From Gerris lacustris (lineage: Eukaryota; Arthropoda; Insecta; Hemiptera; Gerridae), in assembly GCA_951217055.1 (NCBI GenBank), contig OX578276.1:11935930-11999929 (forward strand): 64,000 bases of DNA, in the 5' to 3' direction. Shown here piece by piece: positions 52,216 through 63,266 of this stretch. How positions within the stretch are numbered: position 1 is the stretch's first letter; every line of letters starts with the position of its first letter. The notes under the pieces are model-generated. The model was given only the letters and a program-made list of their open reading frames with translations. It searched no databases and was not told the origin of the DNA. The position numbers and the translations under genes were made by a program.

Positions 52216-52812
52216 TGGTTTGCAGAGGTTTTAAACTTATAACTTTGAGAAATTACTGTAGTCTCGCGATCGCGGATAGTTGTCATATAGCTGTAGTTAA
52301 AAAGCTTTTGCTTAAATAAAACTAAATATTTGACATTACTTGTACAATGCGCACAATTAATTAATTTATTTTAACTATAGGTTAAAATAAATAATAAGGT
52401 GCGTGTTATATAAACAAAGTTTTATTGATTTGATAATAATAATCTTTGTATCTAAAATATCTTAATATCTTGATAAATAAATCTTTGAAATCAATATACA
52501 TTGATGATACGTATTAGTTTTTATTTAATTTAATACTCATTTTTGCTATATTCATGTATTATTAACCAATGCAATGTGGAGTGAATTATATTTTGTATTA
52601 GGTTTAAATGATAAAATAAATAAAAGAGATGGGTATAAACGGTATAAGTTACGGAGTTGAGAGGAGTTAAATCAGCACAGGAAAATATTGAAAAATAAAA
52701 ATGGCGGACGATAAGAGCCTGATATTACCAGGAATATATTCAATATTCATTCAAGGTTCAGATTCAAGGGTTTAAAACTATTAAATCTTGTCACTGTCAC
52801 TGGTCTGGTCAA

Positions 52813-53035
52813 GGATCCTTAGAGAAACGTTGCAGGTAGCAGATATTTTTTTCAGTGACAGTGACATTGTCACCTATTAAAAAAATAATAGGTATTGGTA
52901 CCTAATACCAGATCTGGAACGGATCCATAGAGGAACGTTGCAGGTAGCAGAAATTTTTTTCAGTGACAGTGACATTGTCACCTATTAAAAAAATAATAGG
53001 TATTGGTACCTATTACCAGGTCGGAGCTGGAACGG
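52813..53035 (+). repeat. Two 108-bp subterminal repeats
   Basis: Units start at GGATCC (52813 and 52921). Each contains two small palindromes: CAGTGACAGTGACATTGTCAC and AGGTATTGGTACCTAATACC. Such subterminal motif clusters are usual transposase-binding regions in hAT elements; binding is inferred. Confidence 0.8.
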
Positions 53036-53076
53036 TGTCACCTATTACTCAGATTTAATAGTTTAGCCCATCCCTA

Positions 53077-53427
53077 ATGTGATAGAGTTCTTGTTCGTAG
53101 TTTTAATAGGGGAGAAACTAAGTGGATAAAAGGTACGGTTATGGGAAAAATAGGTAGAGTGGTGTATCTTGTAAAATTACAGAGTGGTATTGTTCGAAAG
53201 GCTCATGTCAACCAGCTGCGGAAAAGCCTTTTGAATACAAAGAAGGACGAGTCCGACGGAGAGTAAATGTGGTACTACCGGCCCTCCCCGAACTCACCTC
53301 CGAATGAACTGGGTACTGAGACCGAACAGCCAGCCTCAGTCCCACCTCCAACTGACGACAGACCCATAGCTATCCGTAAGGGTTTACGGACCCGGAAAAA
53401 GCCAGATTGGTACACGCCAGCGTGGTG
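53077..53427 (+). pseudogene. Gypsy element 2: Pol C-terminus
   Basis: It reads RVLVRSFNRGETKWIKGTV, then GRVVYLVKLQSGIVRKAHVNQLRK, the usual small beta-barrel end of gypsy integrases. After a TAA it continues with a proline-rich stretch and RTRKKPDWYTPAW before a TGA (53425-53427). Thus the end of Pol is here, 8 kb from the previous RT segment because of the two insertions. Confidence 0.85.
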
Positions 53428-53756
53428 AACTGAGCATTACTTGGTTCCTTTTAAGGGGGGAAAAATTGTAGTGTATTGACCTGTGATGTGAATGTTTTCT
53501 TTATTGTGGAAATGTCATAAATAAATCAGTTCATGTTTATCCGTCATCCGAGTGATTTCTTTCTATTACTTATAGATATAAAAACCACCAGCCTTTTTTA
53601 TACTTTGGAGAGCTTCAGAAAGCTCAGTCCCACCTCCAACTGACGACAGACCCATAGCTATCCGTAAGGGTTTACGGACCCGGAAAAAGCCAGATTGGTA
53701 CACGCCAGCGTGGTGAACTGAGCATTACTTGGTTCCTTTTAAGGGGGGAAAAATTG
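53335..53756 (+). repeat. Direct repeat of the gypsy pol end plus polypurine tract (134 bp x 2)
   Basis: The 134 bp at 53335-53468 are repeated at 53623-53756. They are inserted between two units of the 54-kb minisatellite, which share the AGCTT/AGCTC pentamer at the junctions. Confidence 0.9.
53449..53585 (+). repeat. Polypurine tract and start of 3' LTR of gypsy element 2
   Basis: TTTTAAGGGGGGAAAAATTG is a polypurine tract; the LTR starts at TGTAGTGTATTGACC (53468). TTCATAAATAAATCA-like sequence gives a poly(A) signal near 53518. The last part (53541-53582) also occurs at 43002-43043. The LTR end is lost in the minisatellite that follows. Confidence 0.6.
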
Positions 53757-54266
53757 CCTTTTTTATACTTTGGAGAGCTTCAGAAAGCTTACACCTGCTA
53801 AATTATACAGAACTGCTGAACACCACCAGCCTTTTTTATACTTTGGAGAGCTTCAGAAAGCTTACACCAGCTTGATTATACAGTACTAATGAAAAACCCC
53901 ACCCCCAGCCTTTTTTTGATTTTGGAGAGCTTCAGAAAGCTAAAAGCTGCTTTATTATACAGATTTAATGAACACCCCCAGCCTTTTTTTTACTTTGGAG
54001 AGCTTCAGAAAGCTCACACCTTCTTGATTATATAGAACTACTGAACACCCCCAGCCTTTTTTTTTACTTTGGAGAGCTTCAGAAAGCTCACACCGGCTTG
54101 ATTATACAGAACTACTCTGGTTTGTTTTATTATTTATTTTGGAGAGCTTCAGAAAGCTCACACCGGCTTGATTATACAGAACTACTCCGGTTTGTTTTAT
54201 TATTTATTTTGGAGAGCAGCAGAAATCTCACACCAGCTTGACTATACAGCACTGCTGTACTCTCCG

Positions 54267-54297
<31 letters not shown>

Positions 54298-54415
54298 ATT
54301 TATTTTGGAGAGCAGCAGAAAGCTCACACCAGCTTGATTATACAGAACTACCGAAATATGTAAACCTTCCTTTTGGAGAGCTGTAGGAAGCTCACCACTT
54401 CTTTGATTATGTAGT
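53590..54415 (+). repeat. Minisatellite TTTGGAGAGCTTCAGAAAGCT, units of about 60-85 bp
   Basis: About ten units, each with TTTGGAGAGCTTCAGAAAGCT followed by CACACC-GCTTGATTATACAGA and a T-rich spacer. The spacer length varies through T-runs. Confidence 0.9.
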
Positions 54416-54830
54416 TTCTTTTTTATTAAATAAGTTACTTGTTCATTTCTTTTACTAAGCAAAAATATAGTGAAAGTTATAAAAATAGATTGTTAATATA
54501 GGATATTTTTATGTAAGGTAATACAACAGGCTTTGAGACGTATTAGAATTTTTTGAGCATCAATAAAACTTTTCATGTTGTCAGAAATTGTAAATTAATA
54601 TATAATTCATTAAATACTTATAATTTAATTTTAAAGATTATAAGAAAAAAATATTTAATAAAAGTTATATTTCTATGTCTTTTGATCAAGTACAGTAGAG
54701 GGGTATCAACCTCTATTTTTAATAAGTGCAAACTTTGTGTCCAAGCCTTGAGGAGCAAGGACTACCGGCCATCCATGGCCGGGGTGAAAATTATTTAAAA
54801 GGGATAGGAAAATGTCTAATTTCCAGCAGG
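54416..54830. other. AT-rich stretch without recognised feature
   Basis: One incidental frame of 81 codons (54553-54798). Nothing recognised. Confidence 0.5.
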
Positions 54831-55440
54831 AGCTTAGCGAATATATAATGTCGTATATGTAGAAGTATAACAGACACTTTAAAATTCACTAATCTAATGA
54901 TAAGCACAGTATCTTAGCGAATGTACTATGTTTTACATGGCTTAACAATGTTTGAAATTGTATATTTGATCTACTAGAGGCAAGATTGATGAATGAAACA
55001 ATCGATATTAATGACATAACCAGCAGAATCTAAGTAAATATACAGTGTTGAACATATAACAGGATCTCAGCGAATATACAGTGTTGAACATATAACAGCA
55101 TCTCAGCGAATATACAGTGTTGAACATATAACAGCATCTCAGCGAATATACAGTGTTGAACATATAACAGCATCTCAGCGAATATACAGTGTTGTAAAAG
55201 TAAAAGTGTACCAAACATTTTAAAAATCTTTCACATCTAATGAGAATTACAGAGGTAGCGAAAGAGACCAGTAGAATCTTAGCGAATGTACAGATTTGTA
55301 GATGTAGAAGTATACCCGACACATTAAAACTATCCCACATCTAATGAGAAATACAGAGGTAACAAAAGGGCCAGCAGGGTCTTAGCAAATATACGGTGTT
55401 TTACATAGCTTAACAATGTTCGATATTGTATATTTGGTCT
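54831..55440 (+). repeat. Satellite with 36-bp core repeats
   Basis: Four to five units of a 36-bp sequence (AACATATAACAGCATCTCAG then CGAATATACAGTGTTG) lie at 55045-55195. Looser, longer copies with TCTTAGCGAATGTACAG and GTAGAAGTATAACAGACAC flank them on both sides. The frames over the array are by-products. Confidence 0.88.
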
Positions 55441-57736
55441 ACTATAGACAATATTGATAATCGAAACATGATGAGATAAAGGCCTCTGATTTTGGGCCTT
55501 TCAATTTTCCCTTATTTTGAGGATTTTTGAAGTATTGGTTGAATTTTGTAGTAACAGTACTTAATTATTCTTTCCTTCATTTGAAAAGTCAGACGCAAGA
55601 GAATCGGTAAGTTCTTTGACTTTTTCACTTCATTGTTTGATAGTGTGATTTGAAGTATGCTTAGGATTCTTGAGCGTCACCAGGTGTCTCAGACCTAAAG
55701 ATTTTCTTTAATATAGATTCAATTATTCTTGTAGATATTGTTAGAGAAGGAAATACCAAGGGTAGGACTTAGCCACATGAAAAGTGAAACTGCAAGGATA
55801 TTGACTGTTGTTAGCGATGTTCAATAAGAGGGCAAATAGCCCCTCTGCTATCCATAATTGAAAAGTGATGATTAAGCAAATAATGATAGATACTGAGAAA
55901 TGGACACAATGATTTTTACCCCTGAGATAGCAGTGATTTCACTTTATCTAAATGTAACTGTTTGGTCCAGGAAGGATAAGCTGGTTCTCAATGTTGAATA
56001 AACTGCGCCATGAGAGTTCAACATATCCAAGCATAACAAATACAAGTTGAATTAGAATGAAGATGACTGCTCTGCCGCTAGTAAGCATGCTGTTAAGGTT
56101 GAAGCACTCACAGCTAAAAGAGTGCTTATTCATTGTTAAAGGATTTTGTGTTGTCAAAGACAGCTCTTGAAGGTTTATATCCTATGGAGCAGGTAGTCAG
56201 GTTTATGGACATTTGGTGAGGTGAGAGTTGCGAGTACATAAAGTACTTTAAACCAGCATGTCAGATAGTTCATGATAAGTACAGGTGAGTGAATCCAGCA
56301 TCATTTGTAGTTTTATTTGTTTTATTAGGGACTCGATGTTCACCGCAGTGTAGAGCTGAGCATTGTCCCAAAAGACTGGTTAATTGACTCGTGCAGATCG
56401 CTTTGTGCGAGTTCAAAGTGAGACAGAGTACTTTCAAGCTTTACGAGACATCCCTTTTCAACATATTATTGTTTCACAGGATGTTTTTGTAAGTCCTTTT
56501 CTGCTTCTATCTCCATTTAAATGGAACCCATAAAGAAAAACTGTTCCTTCCATCTTAATTTTAATTCTTCTTCACCTGAAACAAAATAAATAAAAAATAA
56601 ATTAATAAACAGAAATAAAAAAGTAAATAAAATTCAACAAAAATAAAATAAATATATAAATTAAAAATTACAAGATAAAAAGAACTTTCTATATACTACG
56701 TTTTTAAATTTTCTGTTGAATCATATGTAATGTTGATAATATAATTGTCATTGATATATAACGTTAGTGAAAAAAAACCTATAAAGACCTATAAAAGGAC
56801 AAATCTTTGTAAATAGGATCACACCTCATATTGGATCAATTAATATATTTCTTTGTTTACTTATCCTTTTTCGCTGTCATTCAATATTTACCTCTTAATA
56901 AAAAATCACAAATTTGAAACCCGTCAAAATGAAGATTGTAAATATGGGACATGTCAAAACAAATAAAATAACTTGCGGATTTTTTCTGAACTAACTTTCC
57001 ATACAGCAAAATTTGCTGAAAACTAATTAAATTCTGCTGAAAGATGGCTAAAAGTATTAAAATAATGCATTATCATCGTGTTCTGAGCTATACTAAAAGT
57101 TTCAAATGTCTACCTACTCGGGAAGTTAGTTAAAAATCGATTGCAAGATTTGTACTGGACAAACAAACAGACAAGAAGGCAAGCTAATAAAAACGTAGTA
57201 ATAAAAATTACAGTAGCAAAGATTAGTCAAGAGTAAAAATCAAAACTGTGAATTTAAGACATTACAATATATTATTTATGATTAACCATAATTTGTTTGT
57301 GAAGAATTACTTATCGAGAGAGTCTCTATCAGTGTTATCGATGGTAAATAATTCCTCAAACCATAACTTATTACAGCAATAATCCTTAATTTGACTTTAA
57401 TACACGTATTATTTGCTTATAATACTTAAATTAAATTGTTAAACTAATCAATTTAACATTATTAAACAGTATTAAGTCTAATTTATAACTAAGTAACTTA
57501 AATAAATGTCTAATATAACATTACTTATGAAATTAATCAGCAACTAAAGAACAAAATTAATTATTACTAGGGATATTTTAAAAAAAATAAAATTGATAGT
57601 AAATAAAATTGTTAAAAATTTCTCCCCATTTGATGTACTTACTAAAATAAATCGTAATCAAAGCTCATGAGTATAATTTCTCTTGTGGTGGTAAAATATA
57701 ATTTGTTGTTTAAACATAAATTGGGCGTCATAAATC
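55441..57736. other. Long stretch without recognised gene or repeat
   Basis: About 2.3 kb of AT-rich sequence with frames below 70 codons. No coding motif, splice-bounded exon or inverted repeat recognised; old, decayed repeats are likely. Confidence 0.5.
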
Positions 57737-57959
57737 GAGAGCTTAGGCAGACAACGTTATATACATTTTTTGAGGCATTTTAAGCTATATACACCTTTAG
57801 AATGCTTGTTTCATTAAATGACTGTGGTATATTATCTCTATCAATAATAGTTAAAGAGAATATGCCTCAGTCAGCCAATGTACTGAAACACAAGCATTCT
57901 AAAGGTATTTAACTCAAAATTTTAAAAATATACATTAACATTGTCTGACTAAGCTCTTG
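57737..57959. mobile_element. Inverted-repeat MITE-like element, about 223 bp
   Basis: Arms of about 80 bp: GAGAGCTTAGGCAGACAACG on the left pairs with the right end TTGTCTGACTAAGCTCTT. The inner part CACCTTTAGAATGCTTGT pairs with ACAAGCATTCTAAAGGT. Family not recognised. Confidence 0.75.
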
Positions 57960-58784
57960 AAATAAAAGCATTTGATTTCACTTCAAAAATAAAAATTTCA
58001 ACAAATCTTGAAACATTATGTTAGTAAGAATATATTGATATTTAATAATATAAAGGATGAACCTGTTATGGGGGGGGGGGGAGTTGAATAGTACTGAATT
58101 TAATTCCTCTTACTCACCGATGGTAGTCAAAAACCCTAACACTAAATTAGCTTTAATTTAAAATAGATATTGAATACAAAATATATAAAATAGATAGATT
58201 GAAGGTTTACGGTAATTTTAATATTAACTATAAAATTATATAATTTATAATTATATTATATAATTATATAAGTTGAGGTATCATAAGTTCTCATCTCACT
58301 AAAAACCCTTACATAAAAAGAACAGTGCAAATAGTAAAATAATTTAGCAAAAGACAAAAACAAAAGTAAACAACAAGAAAAATGTATATAAAGAAAAGAA
58401 GCTAAGAAATTGAATAATATGTGAGCAAAAGTTGTTAGTCAATTCCAAAGAATTGGTAAATAATATTAAATCAATTCAAAAGGCAAAGTCAGTTACTGTT
58501 TAGAAAATTACAAATCATCTCTTAAAGATAAACTTCCAAAAGGTATAAATAATTAGAAGATGTTGTTAAATGATCAAATTAGATTAAATAAAATAATGAA
58601 GTTTTACAAAGAAAGGTGGGGCCTTAAGATATCAGTTAATGTGGTAATAAGAAAGATGCATAATAGAAAACTTGAACTAATAGATACCAGATCTGCATTT
58701 TAGGTATATGATTATGTTGATAGCTATTAAACGGAATTCATCTCTTTGAAATCAAAACTAGATCTGTAGCTGAAAAGAAAGAGA
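57960..58784. other. AT-rich stretch with G-run, no recognised feature
   Basis: Contains a run of 11 G near 58071 and AT-rich low-complexity sequence. Confidence 0.5.
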
Positions 58785-58965
58785 TATGCTAGGATAGTGG
58801 GAAGAGTGGACCGCGTACGGAAATGTAAGAAGTAGAGGAATCCCAGCAAGATGATGGTCAGACGAATTTGCGGAGCGAATAGAAAAGCTGTGGCATAGGA
58901 CATCTATAGATATGCAAAGCTGGAAAAAAGCTGTGGCTGAAATTGCTGTAAATATAAAATAATAC
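58785..58965 (+). pseudogene. LINE ORF2 C-terminal tail
   Basis: It reads RRYARIVGRVDRVRKC, then SRGIPARWWSDEFAERI, WHRTSIDMQSWKKAVAEI and a stop. The pattern GRPxxRWxDDhhxxxxxxWxxxAxDRxxWRxxxxA closes the ORF2 of several LINE clades. About 60 codons, slightly damaged; no 3' tail recognised. Confidence 0.6.
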
Positions 58966-59982
58966 CTCTGAACAACCCCTCAAAAGGAAGGTAATTGCTT
59001 CGAAATAAGTGTTATAATACTTCATTATCATAAAGAGGGGTCAGTTTGTTAAGGTAGGCATAGCATATATAAGAAAAAATAACCCCTTAATTTATTCCTG
59101 GACTTATTGGCATAACACCCTTAACTTTATTCCTGACAGTCCAGCCTCTGACTTTATGAAAACATTTTGGAGCAACTGGAGTTGTTTAGTACTTACTGGA
59201 TCCATAAGCATTAAGAGGAGAGGGTAATTACATATCTACGAACATGGTTCCATGCTATGGCTCTCCACTCCTTTGGTTGATAAGTACTTGGCATAGATTC
59301 AGTAAGGGAGAAAACATTAACTTTTCACCCTAGTTTATAAGGAGGAAAGGATCCCATTACAGCCTAGTTGTGAAAATCGTGGCGGAAAGTAAAAATCGTG
59401 GAGGAAAGTAAAAGTCGTGGTGGAAAGTAACAGTAGCTAACCTATTATTCTTCAAAAAAAAAAAAAAAAAAAAAAAAAATCAGTGTTGCCTGTTTTGTAA
59501 CAAGAAGCAGTTTTGTTTCACTGAATGAATCGACAGGTTAACAGCTTTTTTAAAAAAAAAAAAAAAAAAATATTAGAGAGTTAAATAAGGCGTACTTTTG
59601 ATTGCAGTGATACTTTAATTATAATATAATTTTAAAATGTCGTATGACTTCATAACTGAGTTTAAACAAGACTTACAGAAAAGAGGTAGGTTATGTCTAA
59701 TCAGGTTATATTTATGTTTTTGATTTCTCGCATTTTAGAAATAAACACAAATAAATTTAAAAAAAATATTATTCAGTTAGTAATTTTGTAGTATTAATAA
59801 AAAATTTGAATTATTATTATAGTTACATAGTTATAGAAATCAAAGAAAATATAGTTGGAATTGATAAATTGTATATTTCATTTTCATTATTATTATTTTT
59901 ATTTATTTTTTTACTAAGTACAAGATCCTCGACTGTGTTTTTCTCCAATGTGTGATAGCGACTAATCATGAAAGAGGTGTAG
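58966..59982. other. Stretch with poly-A runs and a GTCGTGG-type triple repeat
   Basis: AATCGTGGCGGAAAGTAAA is repeated three times near 59376-59430; A-runs at 59453-59479 and 59550-59569. No gene recognised. Confidence 0.5.
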
Positions 59983-60257
59983 TTCAATAACCAAACAACG
60001 TCTTCACACAAAAATTGTAATTTGAACAATTGACCAGTTTTGGCTGTTCTAAAGCAGCCTTCTTCAGATAATCTTAAGGTTACTGGATTGACTTCACGAG
60101 TACAAGTCAAACTTGAACTCAGTACTCAAGTTACTTGTACTCGTGAAGTCAATCCAGTAACCCCAAGATTATCTGAAGAAGGCTGCTTTAGAACAGCCGA
60201 AACCGGTCAATTGTTCAAATTACAATTTTTGTGTGAAGACGTTATTTGGTTATTGAA
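59983..60257. repeat. Long near-perfect hairpin, 124-bp arms and 27-nt loop
   Basis: The arm 59983-60106 is matched by its complement at 60134-60257 with only a few mismatches. The 27-nt loop itself has a smaller inverted repeat (AACTTGA and TCAAGTT). The arms contain GGCTGCTTTAGAACAGCC. A frame over each arm is incidental. Confidence 0.93.
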
Positions 60258-61798
60258 GTATAAAATGTTATAAAACCTTTTTATTTTTGTTTTTAAAAGT
60301 TTTTGTTAAAATTAAAGGTATAAATATTTGTAAATTTAGTCATTAATACCTAAATCAGTAGATAAATCGAAATCTCAGGTTTTATTTGTGTTGTTTTTCT
60401 CCCTTCTAGAGAAAAAATCTTGTATGTACCACGGGAGAAAAAAGTCATAGTACCCTCGCTATAATTAACTCCCTCGGCTATGCCTCGGGATTTAGACAGT
60501 ATGGTTACCTCGGCTACGCCTCAGGAACCAACCAAAACGCTCAGGGAGTAATGAATTTGTTTCCTCCCTTGGTGCGTAAATATCTATTTTAACCCGTTTT
60601 AATTTGACTACACTTTCTCAAATTTACTTTCCAACCTAAAAAGTCCATAATGTATTTCCGACGACAAAAAATAACCAAATAAAAAACTGTTTCATGTTTT
60701 ATTTAATAACTAAGGTTCTTTTCAATATTTTACAATAAGCCTTCAACATGGGCCATGTGTTAGCAGAACACCCCAGTGTGAAAAAAAACAAATGGATTTC
60801 GATCAGCTTATCTTTGGCCAATAAATTCCACACAAAAAGACAGACAAGAAAAAGGCAAGGCTCCAGTTTGCAATTGAAGAATGTACAGACCAAACATGCT
60901 GTTAGCTAGACGGAGGGTAAAGAGTTGGCACCTCAAATTCTGGACATATGGCAGGGCTGATAGAAAGGACCACCTACTGAGGGAGGAAAATAAAAGGGGG
61001 AAAAAGGGTGAATTCTAAATAACAAATAAGACAACTATTTTGGGTGTTAAAATATATAATAAAATAAGATGACTTTTGTATGAGTTAACATGAATATAAA
61101 GAGGAAAAGAAGTACATAAGAACCGGTGCTTGTGATAGAGTGTTGGTCGTAGAGAAGGCTGCTTTTCAAACTGGTGAAAGAGGTGAGTTGTGAAGGCCTT
61201 CTATCACTACTTAACACTGCTCAGGTAGAACAAGGTTGATTTCTAAGCAACAGAGTGTCCCTAGATGATATATGAGTTCGTTACAAAAGTGAGTTATGGA
61301 CAAGTCCGTGCTAGTAAAGCAACTGAACTACTGTTAAGGAGGTAGAAGGGCTGGTGCAGGTGGTTATTTAGATTCGACAACCATTGAAGCTTTAAGGAGA
61401 AAGAGAGCAATGGCTGCCAAATCTAATTAAGGACACAGGAAAAGTTAGGAAGCAGTCTAATTAATTCTATTACCTCATTCCAGATTTAAGAATAAATTTA
61501 AAATAACACTGATAATTACTTAGGGGCCTAAACACATGCATAGAGATAAGAAGAAGAATTGCTCTAAGACAGAGATCACAACCTAATATAAGAATTGAAT
61601 TTAGTATGAATGTTCCACCAACTTCAGGTGTGAAAGTTTAATCTTCTATGGGATGGTCAATACACTTAGTAGCCAAGTGGAAAATGGAAAGAAGCATACT
61701 CTTCCTTACAAGGAACAATAAAAATAATATAGTCCTCACCAAACTTCACCTCTATAGGATTCACAATCAACATGTTATTTGGCAAATCACTAACATAA
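60258..61798. other. Stretch without recognised gene
   Basis: Contains CTCGGCTATGCCTC/CTCGGCTACGCCTC repeats near 60471-60530, a motif of an old interspersed repeat. Otherwise nothing recognised. Confidence 0.5.
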
Positions 61799-62109
61799 CC
61801 CTTTGACTGCGAAGGTATCACCAGGTGATATCCAGCATTTTCAACTGAGTGGCGGGAGGTATCACTTGGTGATACCGCATGGTTTGGAAAGGCTTGCGTT
61901 ATTCAAGAGAGGGGATAATGGAACTTCTTCAAGCAGGTTCTTTAGTTGTGCGGCCGCCTCAGAGATAGACCCAAGATCATTTCACTCGTTTACTCCTGCT
62001 ATGCTGGTTTGCAGACCTCTTTTTTTCTTTTTTCTTTTTTTTTTTTTGCAGACCCGCAACACTTCAGCCCCTGGATAGACCCTAACGGAAAGGTCCCGCA
62101 GTCAAAGGG
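61799..62109. mobile_element. piggyBac-type MITE, 311 bp
   Basis: It starts CCCTTTGACTGCG and ends with the exact complement CGCAGTCAAAGGG. TTAA follows on the right (62110-62113) and ATAA precedes on the left, the usual piggyBac TTAA target with one change. Two GGTATCAC-GGTGATA palindromes lie near the left end. Non-coding. Confidence 0.85.
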
Positions 62110-62685
62110 TTAAACAAATCTTTTAACTATTTATACTTATTTTGAATATTTTAAGATAACATAGTTATTAGCAGTTGTAATTTTATGTTAACTAACATTT
62201 GTATTAGCCAGTTACCTTAGTAGCTTGTAAGAGGAATGGGATCCCTCACAGCGAAAACAACCATTATTTTCTTGTCATAAATATTACTAGAAGATAAAGA
62301 CATGCTTTTAAAGCAAGAAACTAAATGATGTCAAGATTGTAAAGTGAAAGTTGATGGGTGGAGTGAAAGGATTATCATGGTGTAAAGGTTGCCAGGGAAT
62401 TTTGGCTACTTTGTAAGAGGATTATTCTGAGCTGGGTTTTTACTATAATCCACGAATGTTTAAACAAATTTTCCCTTATTCTATTTCTGTTAAAAGTTAA
62501 AAGAACAGTAAGGGAATTATAATTAGGTTCTACCCTGGGTATTTCTCGGATAAATATTATTATTTAAATACTTGGGCAATAGTCAAATAAAAAATTAGAA
62601 ATACTGAAATATTTAACAAGAATCTACCGATTTTAGAAATGTTGAAATTGAAGGAAATCCATGATCAAATTAGAATTAAAGTAGA
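62110..62685. other. Stretch without recognised feature
   Basis: AT-rich, no frame or repeat recognised. Confidence 0.5.
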
Positions 62686-63266
62686 TAGTCCCCAGGCCAC
62701 CATAAGAAGTGAGTCGCTGATTGATAAAGTTTTCTTACCTTCTGGAATCGCTTATTTATGCCGTGTCCACCGATGAATTGGGTATATGGCAACTGGGCGC
62801 TGGGCCATTTCTTTTTTGTTGACATGCCAAACTTGCCCTTCTGCGGGAACATTGAAAAGAGATAAATAAAGTTTTGATTTTCATAGGATCATTTGATTAA
62901 ATTATTTAAAAAACAGTGGTACATGTGGCCACCGATAAGAGTGGGCCGTTTGGGGTGGCCACTGCCCCAAACATATCGCTCTGCGGAGACGTTGAAAAGA
63001 AAACGGTCCACTCGTATTGGTGGCCACCTTTACCACTGTTTTTGAAATAATTTAATTAAACGATCCTGTGAAAATCAAAACTTTATCTATCTCTTTTCAA
63101 TGTTCCCGCAGAAGGGCAAGTTTGGCATGTCAACAAAAAAGAAATGGCCCAGCGCCCAGTTGCCATATACCCAATTCATCGGTGGACAAGGCATAAATAA
63201 GCGATTCCAGAAGGTAAGAAAACTTTATCAATCAGCGACTCACTTCTTATGGTGGCATGTGGACTA
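62686..63266. mobile_element. Long palindromic MITE-like element, about 581 bp
   Basis: Ends TAGTCC-CA-GCCACCATAAGAAGTGAG and its complement. Arms of more than 230 bp pair almost throughout. The centre is a GC-rich block with GGGGTGGCCACTGCCCC, itself palindromic. No transposase; superfamily not identified. Confidence 0.88.

Larger units (their letters stand above)
48092..53076. mobile_element. Second hAT-like insertion, 4985 bp, with nested elements
   Basis: Termini TAGAGATGTGC (left) and the complement of TAGGGATGGGC (right) form an imperfect hAT-type inverted repeat. The flanks are a perfect 8-bp target duplication ATGTGATA (48084-48091 and 53077-53084). Excising it with one octamer joins FSPCD to RVLVRSFNRGE of gypsy Pol in frame. 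No transposase frame is recognisable. Subterminal GTCACCTATTA and AATAGGT motifs occur at both ends. It holds a 1.6-kb fold-back element, a TA microsatellite and a pogo-like inverted-repeat element. Confidence 0.82.

Noticed and set aside
54553..54798. 81-codon frame
   Set aside because: AT-driven chance frame without motif or neighbours.
55020..55340. Repetitive YSLRCCYMFNTV-type frames
   Set aside because: Translations of the 36-bp satellite; frames exist on the minus strand only because 36 is a multiple of 3.
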